Of a stretch of 64,000 nt of DNA, positions 15,729 through 26,207 are shown one piece after another (within the stretch, counting starts at the first letter, position 1; each line of letters begins with the position of its first letter). The translations under genes and the position numbers were made by a program. Below the pieces are notes generated by a model. The model had not been told where the DNA came from. It did not search any database and saw nothing but the letters and a program-made list of their open reading frames with translations. The stretch is from contig NZ_MDDN01000008.1 in NCBI RefSeq assembly GCF_001708185.1, forward strand, positions 1-64,000. Reading direction: 5' to 3'. This DNA comes from Lysinibacillus xylanilyticus (GTDB lineage Bacteria > Bacillota > Bacilli > Bacillales_A > Planococcaceae).

Positions 15729-17237
15729 TTAGACGCCTAGTGGATTAAGTGGGCGGCTACCATAATATGAAATGATACTTTTTGTCTCTGTATATAAGTC
15801 TAATGTTTCGATACATAGTTCACGTCCGAAACCAGATTGCTTATACCCGCCAAACGGAGTACCCGGCATTGCAGAGAATGGACAATTGACCATCACGATT
15901 CCTGCTTGGATTTGATTGGCTACACGAGTAGCACGTGCACCGTCTTTTGACCAAACCGCTGAGCCTAAACCAAACTCAGAATCGTTCGCTAATCGAATTG
16001 CTTCTTTTTCATCGCTAAATGGCATGACAACCACGACTGGACCAAATATTTCTTCACAAACGACTTTCATGGATTGATTGACGTCAGCAATTATAGTTGG
16101 CTCATACCAGAAACCATTTTCAAAGCCCTCTACAGCTGCCACTTTGCCACCTGTTAAAATCGTTGCGCCCTCTTCAATGGCAGATTTTACATAGCAATCG
16201 ATCGTATTTAATTGGTCTTGGTCGATAATTGCCCCCATATGAGTCCCTTTATCGAATGGATCACCTAGTTTTATCGCTTTTGTTTTCGCGACAAATTTCT
16301 CTAAAAACTCATCGTAAATGTCTTTGTGTACATATAAGCGTGAACGTGCTTCACAAGATTGGCCTGAGTTATAGAAAATGCCGTATAACGAGCCATCTAC
16401 CGCTGCATCGATATCTGCATCTTCGAACACTAGATTTGGTGATTTTCCACCTAGCTCTAATGTAACGCGTTTTAATGTTTGTGAAGCTTTTTCCATAATG
16501 CCTTTGCCGACTGGCGTTGAACCTGTAAAGGCTACTTTATCGACTTGCTGATGTTCTACTAAGTAATTCCCTACATCTTTCCCTGATCCAGGAACGATGT
16601 TGACAACCCCGGCTGGTACACCTGCTTCTATGCAAATTTCACCTAACACGATTGCTGTCAAAGGCGTTAAAGATGCTGGTTTCACAATAACGGAGCAACC
16701 AACGGCAATGGCTGGAGCAATCTTCCAAGCAGCCATCATAAGTGGGTAATTCCAAGGAACAATTTGTGCACATACGCCAACAGGCTCTTTTTCCGTGTAG
16801 TTATGGAATTGACCCGGCATATTATTTACTGCTCCGCGATGACCAACAATCGCGCCTGCATAAAATTCGAAATCTTCTATTGCTTGGTTTACTTGACCCT
16901 GCGCTGTGCCAAGTGATTTTCCTGTATCCAGCATTTCTAGCTCGACGATTTCATTAAAACGAGAACGCATGATAGTAGCAATTTTATGAAGCACTTGTGC
17001 ACGACGATTCACGGGATATTGTTTCCATTTACCGTGATCAAATGCTTCGCGAGCTGCTTGTACTGCACGTTCCGCATCTTCCTGTGAGGCTTTTGCGACA
17101 GTCGCTACGACTTCTCCTGTCGCAGGATTAATCGTTTGGAATGTCTCGCCTTTACTGCTCTCCACTTTTTCACCATTAATAATTAAATGATAAAAATCAC
17201 GTTTCACTGAAACTTGCTCTTGTACTTGTTGTGCCAT
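15729..17237 (-). CDS. stand-alone aldehyde dehydrogenase of the phenylacetate operon
   Basis: 502 residues from the second ATG (17237), which sits at proper distance from AAGGAGTGA. Classical NAD(P)-dependent ALDH motifs are present: VPWNYPLMMAAWK, FTGSTPVGKGI, ELGGKSPN with the general-base glutamate, and the nucleophile cysteine in NSGQSCEARS at about residue 300. EEIFGPVVVVMPF lies near the C-terminus. In its position it should oxidise the ring-opened 3-oxo-5,6-dehydrosuberyl-CoA semialdehyde, the job done by the N-terminal domain of PaaZ. The C-terminal MaoC-type hydrolase domain of PaaZ is absent. It resembles betaine/aminobutyraldehyde dehydrogenases, so the substrate rests on context. 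Confidence 0.85.
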   Translation of the reverse strand: MAQQVQEQVSVKRDFYHLIINGEKVESSKGETFQTINPATGEVVATVAKASQEDAERAVQAAREAFDHGKWKQYPVNRRAQVLHKIATIMRSRFNEIVELEMLDTGKSLGTAQGQVNQAIEDFEFYAGAIVGHRGAVNNMPGQFHNYTEKEPVGVCAQIVPWNYPLMMAAWKIAPAIAVGCSVIVKPASLTPLTAIVLGEICIEAGVPAGVVNIVPGSGKDVGNYLVEHQQVDKVAFTGSTPVGKGIMEKASQTLKRVTLELGGKSPNLVFEDADIDAAVDGSLYGIFYNSGQSCEARSRLYVHKDIYDEFLEKFVAKTKAIKLGDPFDKGTHMGAIIDQDQLNTIDCYVKSAIEEGATILTGGKVAAVEGFENGFWYEPTIIADVNQSMKVVCEEIFGPVVVVMPFSDEKEAIRLANDSEFGLGSAVWSKDGARATRVANQIQAGIVMVNCPFSAMPGTPFGGYKQSGFGRELCIETLDLYTETKSIISYYGSRPLNPLGV

Positions 17238-17254
17238 TGTCATTCACTCCTTTT

Positions 17255-18028
17255 TTATTGTCCGCTAAATTGAGGTTGTCTTTTTTCTGCAAATGCTTTC
17301 ATACCTTCTTGGTGATCGTCTGTCGCTCCAGCAATACTTTGACTTTGTGCTTCGTAAGCAAGGAAATCTTCGAACTTTAAATGTTCTGCCGCCTTGATAT
17401 TACGTTTAATAAGACCCATTGCTTTTGTCGGTAACTGGACAATCTGTTGAGCGAATGTATGCACATCCTCTTCAAATGTTTCGTTGCTATAAACAGCTGT
17501 TGCTAAGCCTAATTGCTTGGCTTCATCTGGTTTAATGCGTTGACCGAATATAGATATTTCAAGAGCTTTCGCGTCGCCTACTAATCGTTTTAAATAGTAT
17601 AAATTCCCTGAATCAGGAATTAACCCTACATGGATGAAAGCATTCATAAAGAAGGACTTTTCTGCCATCACGCGAAAGTCGGCAGCAAGGGCTAAACTAA
17701 AACCAGCCCCCGCCGCTGCACCACTCACAGCTGCGATTATCGGTTTTTCACAGCTATGTAGTTGTTGTACCATTGGACCATAGTAATCTGTTAAAATATC
17801 ACCAAGTTTAGTACCTTCATCAATAACCGAAAGATCTTGACCTGAACAAAATGCTCGCCCTTCACCACGTAGTACAATACAACGTACCGAATCATCTGTA
17901 GATGCTTGTTTGACAGCTGTACGAATTTCGTGATTCATCTGTGCCGTGAAAGCATTTAATGCGTCGGGACGATTTAATGAAATATACGCTACGGATTCTT
18001 TTAGTTCGTATTGAATCGTTTCAAACAT
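17255..18028 (-). CDS. paaG: 1,2-epoxyphenylacetyl-CoA isomerase
   Basis: 257 residues of crotonase fold. The oxyanion segment is AFCSGQDLS. The first hydratase glutamate is replaced (AAGAGFSLALAADF) and an aspartate lies in VGLIPDSG (D139). This pattern, Asp without the two glutamates, is that of PaaG, which turns ring-1,2-epoxyphenylacetyl-CoA into oxepin-CoA and also shifts double bonds later in the pathway. The C-terminus EGMKAFAEKRQPQFSG is standard. It is two bases from the stop of paaF, within the leftward operon. Confidence 0.85.
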   Translation of the reverse strand: MFETIQYELKESVAYISLNRPDALNAFTAQMNHEIRTAVKQASTDDSVRCIVLRGEGRAFCSGQDLSVIDEGTKLGDILTDYYGPMVQQLHSCEKPIIAAVSGAAAGAGFSLALAADFRVMAEKSFFMNAFIHVGLIPDSGNLYYLKRLVGDAKALEISIFGQRIKPDEAKQLGLATAVYSNETFEEDVHTFAQQIVQLPTKAMGLIKRNIKAAEHLKFEDFLAYEAQSQSIAGATDDHQEGMKAFAEKRQPQFSGQ

Positions 18029-18030
18029 AA

Positions 18031-18807
18031 TTATCTCCCCTTAAAGTTCGCTTGACGTTTTTCAACGAATGCTTGCATGCCTTCTTTTTGATCTTCTGAA
18101 GAGAACAATACATAGAAATTTTTACGTTCAAACTGCATACCTTCGTAGAGCGAGTAGTCTACAGCTTTGTTGACTGCTTCCTTTATGAGTCGTAAAGCAA
18201 GGGCAGGTTTTTGCGCGAGCATCATCGCTGTTTTATGTGTTTCCTCTATTAATATTTCAGGCTGTACTATTTTGTTGATGACGCCATATGCGAGGGCTTC
18301 TTCGGCAGTAATCCGCGCCGCGCTCCAAATCCACTCTAATGCTTTTGTTCGCCCTACTAATTTTGTTAAGCGCTGTGTACCACCTGCGCCAGGCATTACA
18401 CCAAGGTTTATTTCAGGGAAACTAAATTCTGTACCCTCTGCGGCAATTAATACATCGCAGCACAGGGCTAATTCAAAGCCACCTCCGAAAACAAACCCTT
18501 TAACACTACCGATAATAGGCTTTTTAATTTGCCCTATTCGATCCCAATCGGCGAATTGATTTAATAGCTCCAAACGAATCGTATTGTCTGCCGCCATCTC
18601 ATCAATATCTGCACCGGATGAGAACGCTTTTCCATTTCCAGCTAAAACGATGACCTGTACGTGCTCATCACGATCAAACATTTCCATTGCCTGCACAATT
18701 TCACGTACCATTGCACGATTTAATGAATTGTATTGGCGAGGGCGGTTTAAGTAGATATACCCGATCCCACTGTCCATTGTTATTTCAATAAATGTGAATG
18801 CTGGCAT
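18031..18807 (-). CDS. paaF: 2,3-dehydroadipyl-CoA hydratase
   Basis: 258 residues of crotonase fold with both hydratase glutamates (E112 in GGGFELALCCD, E132 in FPEINLGVMPGAGG) and the oxyanion segment AFSSGADIDE. It should hydrate 2,3-dehydroadipyl-CoA to 3-hydroxyadipyl-CoA. Its ATG shares one base with the TAA of the upstream EthD-like gene (TAATG), so translation is coupled, and paaG begins almost at its stop. The paaF/paaG distinction rests on the catalytic residues. Confidence 0.85.
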   Translation of the reverse strand: MPAFTFIEITMDSGIGYIYLNRPRQYNSLNRAMVREIVQAMEMFDRDEHVQVIVLAGNGKAFSSGADIDEMAADNTIRLELLNQFADWDRIGQIKKPIIGSVKGFVFGGGFELALCCDVLIAAEGTEFSFPEINLGVMPGAGGTQRLTKLVGRTKALEWIWSAARITAEEALAYGVINKIVQPEILIEETHKTAMMLAQKPALALRLIKEAVNKAVDYSLYEGMQFERKNFYVLFSSEDQKEGMQAFVEKRQANFKGR

Positions 18808-19109
18808 TAGGCATCTTCACCGATTATTAGTGTGACGATATCGCTCGCAAAGCTCATTAAATCTTTACCAGATGCTTTCCCTTCTGGTGAACGTAGCCCA
18901 AGCTTTAAATCTTCTGCGCTATCATAGGTCATTTCACACATTAAGTAGTATGGCGTTTCTGTGCCCATCGGCGTTGAATTAAATTTTGTCACTTTCATTT
19001 CACGTAAGCCTGGGATTTTCGCAGTAATCGGAGTATGAACCTTTTCGTAATGCTCATCAAATGCAGCCTTATCAACTGGATGTTTATATAACGCGATTAA
19101 TTTTGCCAT
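18807..19109 (-). CDS. EthD-family small protein
   Basis: 100 residues of the dimeric alpha-beta barrel EthD fold. It shows LIALYKHPVDKAAFDEHYEKVHTP (the signature HY..xHxP histidines), PYYLMCEMTYDSAEDL and FASDIVTLIIGED. EthD proteins accompany ring-modifying oxygenases and are probably small isomerases, lyases or accessory factors. It lies between paaD and paaF with tight spacing (TAATG to paaF), so it belongs to the operon. Its exact reaction in phenylacetate breakdown is not established. Confidence 0.75.
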   Translation of the reverse strand: MAKLIALYKHPVDKAAFDEHYEKVHTPITAKIPGLREMKVTKFNSTPMGTETPYYLMCEMTYDSAEDLKLGLRSPEGKASGKDLMSFASDIVTLIIGEDA

Positions 19110-19129
19110 AGTAAAATACGCTCCTTTGT

Positions 19130-19627
19130 CTACATCGAAGTAGAAATTAATTTCATTGCCTCAAATGGGTTTTTACAGCTTTTGCAATATAAAATACTGC
19201 GACACGCTGTTGGACCAAAAATATTTTCAAGTGTTACATACGTAGAGCCACAGTACGGGCAATCTACATGCCAAGAGCCATCTTCTTGTAAAAAACGAGG
19301 TGGTGGAGCAATACCAAATTGCTTTAGTCCTTCTCGTCCCTTCGCTGTTACTCGATCCGAAGTCCAGGTAGGATTATTTATAAACACGACACTTACTTCA
19401 CGAACGTCTTCTAGTTGTTCGATTGCTTTTTTTATATTTTGTTGAATGATTGTCAGTGCAGGACATCCTGAAAATGTTGGTAGCACTTCAATACGGATAT
19501 GGCCATCATTCACTTGCACACGTTCAACCATGCCAAGGTCAATAATACTCACCGTATCAATTTCTGGGTCCTTCACTGTATCGAGCACCTCATAGATGTG
19601 CGCTTCGTGCAGATCAGTAGTTGGCAT
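19130..19627 (-). CDS. paaD: phenylacetyl-CoA epoxidase maturation protein
   Basis: 165 residues. The N-terminal DUF59/MIP18 domain (LDTVKDPEIDTVSIIDLGMVERV, then PTFSGCPAL) is followed by FINNPTWTSDRVTAKGREGLKQFGIAPPPR and a C-terminal four-cysteine zinc-type motif (CPYCG...YCKSCKNPFEAMKLI). This is the PaaD layout. PaaD is needed for the epoxidase in vivo and is thought to act in metal or cluster maturation. It lies 11 bases after paaC in the operon, in the usual ABCD order. Confidence 0.9.
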   Translation of the reverse strand: MPTTDLHEAHIYEVLDTVKDPEIDTVSIIDLGMVERVQVNDGHIRIEVLPTFSGCPALTIIQQNIKKAIEQLEDVREVSVVFINNPTWTSDRVTAKGREGLKQFGIAPPPRFLQEDGSWHVDCPYCGSTYVTLENIFGPTACRSILYCKSCKNPFEAMKLISTSM

Positions 19628-19638
19628 CGTTTCCCTCC

Positions 19639-20439
19639 TTACCAGCTTGCCGCTAAATCAGAACGATACACCTCTGACATCGTTTCGATTGCCGATGTTA
19701 AATCGTCTGTATGTTGCCCGTTGCGACCATTGATCTTCGGTGCAGGTAGTCCAGGTATTGTGATTTCTACCGCTTCAAAAGTTGGTGTTACAATAGCCAA
19801 CCAACGTTCTTTTATGGCAGCTTCTGACTCGATTAATTCACATGCTGCTAGATGCGTAGCGGACTTGCCAAAAGCCAATAAATCACCAGCATCCTTTATC
19901 ACTTCCTGTAATGCTATCATCATGCGGGAACGTGATTCCTCTGTTGCTGTACATAATTGAGTAAACCATGTTGTCCAATGCATCTGATGATAATAAAGCT
20001 CCGTACTAATTTTCACAGCCACTTCTCGGATAGGGGCATAACTACTCGCTTTTAGCGCATCCATTTTCGCTTTTTTCGCCGTTGTATAAACAAAATTGCG
20101 TGCGATGGCGTAACCCCAGTCGTAATTCGGTGCTTCCTTGTAGTAACCTTCTCCATTCGGTCGTTCTACAAGTAAACTATTACAACGCTCCTCTTTAGGT
20201 CGAAGCTGTGCTAACGAGTCTGAAATACCTTCACCAAGTTCTTCTAAAAGTGTGTAAAATAATTTCGCATGCCCCATCGTATCTTGTGTAATGGATGAAA
20301 ACGCTACGTCTTCCTCAATATGCGGCGCTAACCCAAGCCACTCGGAGCCACGATATGAAAATAAATAATCATCGTCCGCTAATTGATAAAGTAACGTAAT
20401 GACTGCTTTTTTATATTCAGGCGTTACTTCGTTATTCAT
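19639..20439 (-). CDS. paaC: phenylacetyl-CoA epoxidase subunit C
   Basis: 266 residues from the ATG at 20437-20439, preceded by GGAGGGGGTAAGG and overlapping the paaB stop by eight bases. Ferritin-like helices include LADDDYLFSYRGSEWLG and ITQDTMGHAKLFYTLLEELGE. PaaC is the structural, non-catalytic partner of PaaA in the heteromeric diiron epoxidase. The length matches the family (about 250). Confidence 0.9.
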   Translation of the reverse strand: MNNEVTPEYKKAVITLLYQLADDDYLFSYRGSEWLGLAPHIEEDVAFSSITQDTMGHAKLFYTLLEELGEGISDSLAQLRPKEERCNSLLVERPNGEGYYKEAPNYDWGYAIARNFVYTTAKKAKMDALKASSYAPIREVAVKISTELYYHQMHWTTWFTQLCTATEESRSRMMIALQEVIKDAGDLLAFGKSATHLAACELIESEAAIKERWLAIVTPTFEAVEITIPGLPAPKINGRNGQHTDDLTSAIETMSEVYRSDLAASW

Positions 20440-20785
20440 TTTCCTTACCCCCTCCTGCCCAAGATAGGATTTCTTTTTCATCCAACATGACTTGTTCATA
20501 GTGACGCCATTTTTTCTTTAAATAGCCATAGCCCTTTGTTGTACGGTAATCTTTATTGTCTAGGCGTTGCAGCGCTTGTTTACTGTCTTGAGTTAGACCG
20601 TGTAAATGTTTGCGATTGACGACCCAAATGTCCACTACTGGCTCCCGACGCATAAAGTTTTCCTGTGCCATAATTAGCGCCATTTCTCCATTCGGCGCTA
20701 AGAGACTAAACTGATGTTGAAAATTTGATGTTGGTGTTCGTTTACTAAATACTTCAAATTCTTGATAGAAAGATTGCTTTTTCAT
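20432..20785 (-). CDS. paaB: phenylacetyl-CoA epoxidase subunit B
   Basis: 117 residues from the ATG at 20785, with GAGGAGG just upstream. It contains FYQEFEVFSKRTPTSNFQHQ and SLLAPNGEMALIMAQENFMRREPVVDIWVV, the PaaB signature. PaaB bridges the PaaAC heterodimers in the epoxidase complex. The C-terminal Lys-rich region (GYGYLKKKWRHYEQ) is longer than in the Escherichia protein. It lies between paaA and paaC. Confidence 0.9.
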   Translation of the reverse strand: MKKQSFYQEFEVFSKRTPTSNFQHQFSLLAPNGEMALIMAQENFMRREPVVDIWVVNRKHLHGLTQDSKQALQRLDNKDYRTTKGYGYLKKKWRHYEQVMLDEKEILSWAGGGKENE

Positions 20786-20808
20786 GATGCTCCTCCTCTC
20801 TCTACTAG

Positions 20809-21762
20809 TTAATTTACTAGAGCCGTTAATGCTTCCCGTACCCAAGCATTATTTTCGTAAGATGAACGACGAAGTGCTAAGCGTTCTTGTGAGCATGGAC
20901 CTTCGTTGCGCTGGATTTTTTTGAAATATTCCCAGTTTGGCTCTTGGTAAATCCATTTATTTTGTGCTTCATCAAAGTGCAAAGTTGAGTCTGGCACAGT
21001 TAAACCGATCGATTGAATACGAGGAATATATTTTGTTAAGAAATTTTGTCTTAACTCCTCATTCGTTAAGACACGAATTTTATATTTAATCGTTAGATCT
21101 TGTTTACTAGTACCTGTTGTATCTTTTGTTGCTGGGCCAAAGAAAAATAACAATGATTCCCACCAACGATTTAACGCATCTTGTACAAGTGCACGTTGTT
21201 CCGGTGTGCCTTCTGCTAATGCCATAATAATGGCTTCACCGTGTTGTGCATGGAATACTTCTTCCGCACAAATACGTTGCAAGGCACGCGCATAAGGTCC
21301 GTATGAAGAACCTAACATGTTTGTTTGCGAAATAATGGCAGCGCCGTCAACAAGCCAGCCGATTAACCCCGCATCCCCCCATGATTTTGCTTCCATATGG
21401 AATACGTTGTGGAATTTGAGGCGTCCTTCGAATAAATCAATCATTAAATCGCCGCGATTTTTACCATATGGCTTAAGTAAATCTTCTGCTACGCGTAATA
21501 ATAATTGACCATGCCCCATCTCATCTTGAACCTTTGCCATAATTCCTAACTTACGATATAAAGTCGGTGCTTTCGGAACCCATTCTTTTTCAGGTAGAGC
21601 GCCCATAATTTCACTAATACCATGCATTGAAATTAATTTGATTAGCGCTAAGCGGTATTCTTCTGGCATCCAATCATCTACTTCAATCTTCTCTCCAGCA
21701 GCAATACGCGCCTCAAATTGCTGCTGTAATTCTTGTTCAGATAATTGTGTAACGACACTCAT
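20809..21762 (-). CDS. paaA: phenylacetyl-CoA epoxidase catalytic subunit
   Basis: 317 residues. Ferritin-like diiron subunit with ligand-bearing helices ISMHGISEIMGALPEKEW, VQDEMGHGQLLLRVAEDL and ICAEEVFHAQHGEAI. It inserts one oxygen atom across C1-C2 of the aromatic ring of phenylacetyl-CoA, using electrons from a reductase. The start follows AAGGAGG. The first gene of the ABCD block, it lies 70 bases downstream of a ferredoxin gene. No paaE is present. Confidence 0.93.
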   Translation of the reverse strand: MSVVTQLSEQELQQQFEARIAAGEKIEVDDWMPEEYRLALIKLISMHGISEIMGALPEKEWVPKAPTLYRKLGIMAKVQDEMGHGQLLLRVAEDLLKPYGKNRGDLMIDLFEGRLKFHNVFHMEAKSWGDAGLIGWLVDGAAIISQTNMLGSSYGPYARALQRICAEEVFHAQHGEAIIMALAEGTPEQRALVQDALNRWWESLLFFFGPATKDTTGTSKQDLTIKYKIRVLTNEELRQNFLTKYIPRIQSIGLTVPDSTLHFDEAQNKWIYQEPNWEYFKKIQRNEGPCSQERLALRRSSYENNAWVREALTALVN

Positions 21763-21832
21763 AGTAAAAGCCTCCTTATATAACCAATTTCCGATAATCG
21801 TTACTATTATGTTATGTTGTAGTGCAAAAAAA

Positions 21833-23113
<1,281 letters not shown>

Positions 23114-23117
<4 letters not shown>

Positions 23118-24445
23118 TGAAGAACCCCCTTCTGTTCTTTTCTTCTATCAATGATACGAATTGCTTTTCCTTCAGAGCGTGGAATAGTACCAATATTTTC
23201 AATGACCAGACTTACAGAAATTAAACAGGCATTTTTTAAATCGTGCTTGATTTCCTTTGTCAGTAATTGAATTAGCGGATGATTTAGATCACCTTTTACT
23301 TTTTCATATAGTTTTGGCGTTAACTCCACATGGAGTTCGATCGCATCCATATTGCCCTTTTTCAACAAATGGATTTGATAATGCGGTGCCAAACCTTCAA
23401 TTTGTAACAACTCACGCTCGATTTCAGACGGGAAGACATTGACGCCACGAATAATTAACATGTCATCCGTTCGTCCTTTCACACGCGCCATCCGCATAGT
23501 TGTCCGTCCACATTTACATTTTTCACGTGTAATCGATGTAATATCACCTGTACGATAACGAATAATTGGTAGCGCTTCCTTTGTTAAACTAGTAATAACC
23601 AATTCACCATCTTCACCGTCAGCTACAGGTTCTAATGTATCTGGATCGATAATTTCTACGAAGAAATGGTCTTCTGCAATATGTAAACCATCTTGTGCTT
23701 CATAGCATTCAACCGAAACACCAGGACCCATCACTTCACTTAAACCGTAAATATCCATTGCACGAATTTTTAATTTATCTTCTATCGCACGACGCATTTC
23801 CTCTGACCAAGGCTCTGCACCAAAAATTCCATATTCAATCCCGTTCATCGCTGGATCAATGCCCATTTCCTCCATCTTTTCAGCGATGTTCAGAATATAA
23901 GAAGGTGTACCTGCGATGCCTCGCGGTTTAAAATCTTCAATTAATGTAATTTGACGTTCTGTATTTCCTCCTGAGACTGGTACAACGGCCGCTCCTAATG
24001 TTTCAGCTCCGTAGTGTAAACCTATCCCACCAGTAAATAGACCGTATCCATATGCATTATGAAAAATATCTGATTTGCGTCCCCCTGCGGTAACAATAGC
24101 GCGAGCTAAAAGTCCCGACCACATATCGATATCATTTTTTGTATACCCGACAATTGTTGGTTTTCCACTAGTTCCCGAAGAACCATGAATGCGCACTACA
24201 TCATCCATCGGTACTGCGAAAAGCTTAAATGGATATTGCTCACGTAAATTTATTTTTTTCGTAAATGGCAATTTGCGAATATCTTCTAACCTTTGAATAT
24301 CAGCCGGCTTTACCCCGAGCTGATCAAACTGTTCCTTGTAGAAAGGTGTGTTGTTATAGACATTTTCAACCGTTGCTTTTAAACGCTCTAGTTGAATCCT
24401 TGCCATTTCTCCCCTTGAAGCTGTTTCTATTTCTAGATGATACAT
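23114..24445 (-). CDS. paaK: phenylacetate-CoA ligase
   Basis: 443 residues. The AMP/ATP-binding loop is [11 protein letters not shown] (residues 88-97), followed by [19 protein letters not shown] and [20 protein letters not shown], all characteristic of PaaK. It activates phenylacetate to phenylacetyl-CoA with ATP. Length matches the family (about 435). It is the first gene of the long leftward operon, and its TGA overlaps the reductase start. A promoter and candidate PaaX operator lie 65-125 bases upstream. Confidence 0.93.
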
Positions 24446-24509
24446 TTTCCTAGCCCCCCTTATGCTATTCCAATTCGGTACAACTATATTTATCTTTGTG
24501 TAACAAATA

Positions 24510-24571
24510 AATTACGAGAGTTTGTATTCCGTAATTAATTTTACGATAAACTTATTTGTCCGAATTGTCAA
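24510..24571 (-). promoter_or_regulatory. paaK promoter with candidate PaaX operator
   Basis: On the minus strand, TTGACA (24566-24571), a 17-base spacer and TATCGT (24543-24548) form a sigma-A-like promoter. Just downstream, AATTACG (24530-24536) and CGTAATT (24510-24516) form an inverted repeat covering the expected start site, a suitable place for PaaX to block transcription. The remaining bases of 24446-24901 are AT-rich leader. Confidence 0.6.
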
Positions 24572-24814
24572 TATATTTTATTTTCTCTATTTTGTGTAAT
24601 TAATTAATTCGATTTTAGATGATTTATCTTAGTTGAAATTCATGTTGAAATACAAAGAGAAATACATTAGAAACCTTTTAAATCCGCCATTAATCAAGGA
24701 TAATCAAACGTAATTACAAAAAATAATCGAAAATTTAAAATAATTTTACAAAAATACGTTAATCCATTTACTTTCCAAATAATAGATGTTAAATTATTTT
24801 TATATTTCACTTTA

Positions 24815-24847
24815 ATATCATTCGTTTTTATTTTGTATTAATGATAT
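24815..24847 (+). promoter_or_regulatory. inverted repeat upstream of paaI
   Basis: ATATCATT (24815-24822) and AATGATAT (24840-24847) are perfect 8-bp arms separated by 17 bases, 54 bases before the paaI start. It could be an operator for the rightward gene. The arms differ from the repeat in the paaK promoter. Confidence 0.4.
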
Positions 24848-24901
24848 GGATATAAATCACAAACAGACGAATGGCAAACTACATGCAAAGGGGAGTTTAC
24901 G

Positions 24902-25336
24902 ATGACGTTAACAGAAGCTCAACAACACGAAAAACACTATGACGAAATTTTTGAAGCGTTAAAACAGGAACCATTCGCAAATTATTTAGGGATGGAGTTA
25001 GTAGAATTAAAAGCAGGGTATGCAAAAGTCACACTTTCTCCAACACTCCACATGCTAAACACTCATGGTACTGTACATGGAGGGATCATTTTTTCTTTAG
25101 CAGACTACGCTTTCGCAGCAGCTAGTAATTCTTACGGTACAACAGCTGTCGGTGTTACGAATACCATACATTACATGAGCGCAGGCTTGGCAGAACACCA
25201 ACTAACAGCGATCGCTGAAGAAGTTAAAAAAACTCGTCGTTTAGCCTGGTATCGTATTAATGTTTGGAGCAACGATGAATTATGTGCAACAATGGAAGCA
25301 ATGGTTTATCGTAAAAATGAAAATTTCATCCAATAA
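24902..25336 (+). CDS. paaI: PaaI-type acyl-CoA thioesterase
   Basis: 144 residues of hotdog fold. The catalytic segment NTHGTVHGGIIFSLADYAFAAAS closely follows E. coli PaaI (HGG, then Asp68 as the likely nucleophile). PaaI hydrolyses hydroxyphenylacetyl-CoA and other dead-end CoA esters to rescue CoA. It starts with ATG after AAAGGGGAG and is divergent from paaK across a 456-base regulatory gap. A terminator follows at 25339-25388. Confidence 0.85.
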   Translation: MTLTEAQQHEKHYDEIFEALKQEPFANYLGMELVELKAGYAKVTLSPTLHMLNTHGTVHGGIIFSLADYAFAAASNSYGTTAVGVTNTIHYMSAGLAEHQLTAIAEEVKKTRRLAWYRINVWSNDELCATMEAMVYRKNENFIQ

Positions 25337-25338
25337 TA

Positions 25339-25388
25339 AAAGATGTGAGAGCCTTTTAAGCTTTAATTAGGTTTCTCATATCTTTTTT
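25339..25388 (+). terminator. terminator after paaI
   Basis: AAAGATGTGAGA (25339-25350) pairs with TCTCATATCTTT (25374-25385) and runs into a T-stretch. Confidence 0.75.
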
Positions 25389-25395
25389 AACACGC

Positions 25396-25441
25396 GAAAA
25401 TCCCTCACTAGTTACTAGAAGCCCTTCATGTAACTAGGAGG
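25396..25441 (-). terminator. terminator of the Liv-type transporter operon
   Basis: On the minus strand CCTCCTAGTTAC pairs with GTAACTAGTGAGG and is followed by GATTTTC. It lies downstream of the last transporter gene (stop at 25461). Confidence 0.6.
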
Positions 25442-25460
25442 AATCTTTGACGAAGCTAAT

Positions 25461-26207
25461 TTATACCTGTATTCCATCTTTCGATTTTGTCTGCGGTTTA
25501 CCGAAGTATGCTTCTTGGATTTTCGGGTCATTCAACAACTCTTGTGCTGTACCTGAAATGGCCATCTTACCATGAGCTAAAACGCAGGCACGGTCAGCCA
25601 CCTTCAATGCAGCTTTCACGTTCTGCTCGACCAAAATGATCGTGACACCACGTTCATCGCATAATCTCCGTAATATATTCATAATGTCTTTGACAATTAG
25701 CGGAGCGAGTCCTAATGACGGTTCATCCAGCATCAAAACTTTCGGATTGGCCATTAAACCTCGACCTATGGCCACCATTTGCTGTTCTCCTCCTGAAAGT
25801 AATCCACCTGGGCGATTAAGCATTTGCTTCAAGCGTGGAAATAATTCCACAATTTCCTCATAGTCTCGATGCACCGTTTTCTTGTCTTTACTATAGCGAT
25901 GATAAGCACCGAGCATCAGATTGTCCTTGACAGTTAATGAAGAAAAAATTTGTCTTCGCTCTGGCACTAAACAAATCCCGTTAGCAACTGTCTTTTGTAC
26001 ACCATCTTTCGTAATATCTAATCCTTTGAATTCAATTTTTCCTTCACTCGGTGAATAGACACCCGCTAATGTACCAAGGAGTGTACTTTTCCCGGCACCA
26101 TTTGACCCGACAATTGATAGTAACTCGCCTTCTAATAGTTCGAAATCAATACCTTCTAGTACATGTAAATGGCCATGATAGGTATGTAAATTTTCGATTT
26201 TAAGCAT
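25461..26207 (-). CDS. Liv-type ABC transporter ATPase (LivF-like)
   Basis: 248 residues from the ATG at 26207 (MLKIENLHTYHGH), chosen for GAAGGTGTGG upstream. Walker A is VGSNGAGKST, the signature is LSGGEQQMVAIGRGL and Walker B is PKVLMLDEPSLGLAP. It is one of two ATPases of a branched-chain-amino-acid-type importer whose genes run livJ-H-M-G-F leftward. Members of this transporter class also import aromatic acids. The position next to the paa operon suggests phenylacetate or a related aromatic as substrate, but this is inference. Confidence 0.85.
   Translation of the reverse strand: MLKIENLHTYHGHLHVLEGIDFELLEGELLSIVGSNGAGKSTLLGTLAGVYSPSEGKIEFKGLDITKDGVQKTVANGICLVPERRQIFSSLTVKDNLMLGAYHRYSKDKKTVHRDYEEIVELFPRLKQMLNRPGGLLSGGEQQMVAIGRGLMANPKVLMLDEPSLGLAPLIVKDIMNILRRLCDERGVTIILVEQNVKAALKVADRACVLAHGKMAISGTAQELLNDPKIQEAYFGKPQTKSKDGIQV

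Noticed and set aside
24902-25336. General medium-chain acyl-CoA thioesterase instead of PaaI
   Set aside because: The HGGIIFSLAD motif and position opposite paaK fit PaaI better, though the wider hotdog family cannot be excluded.
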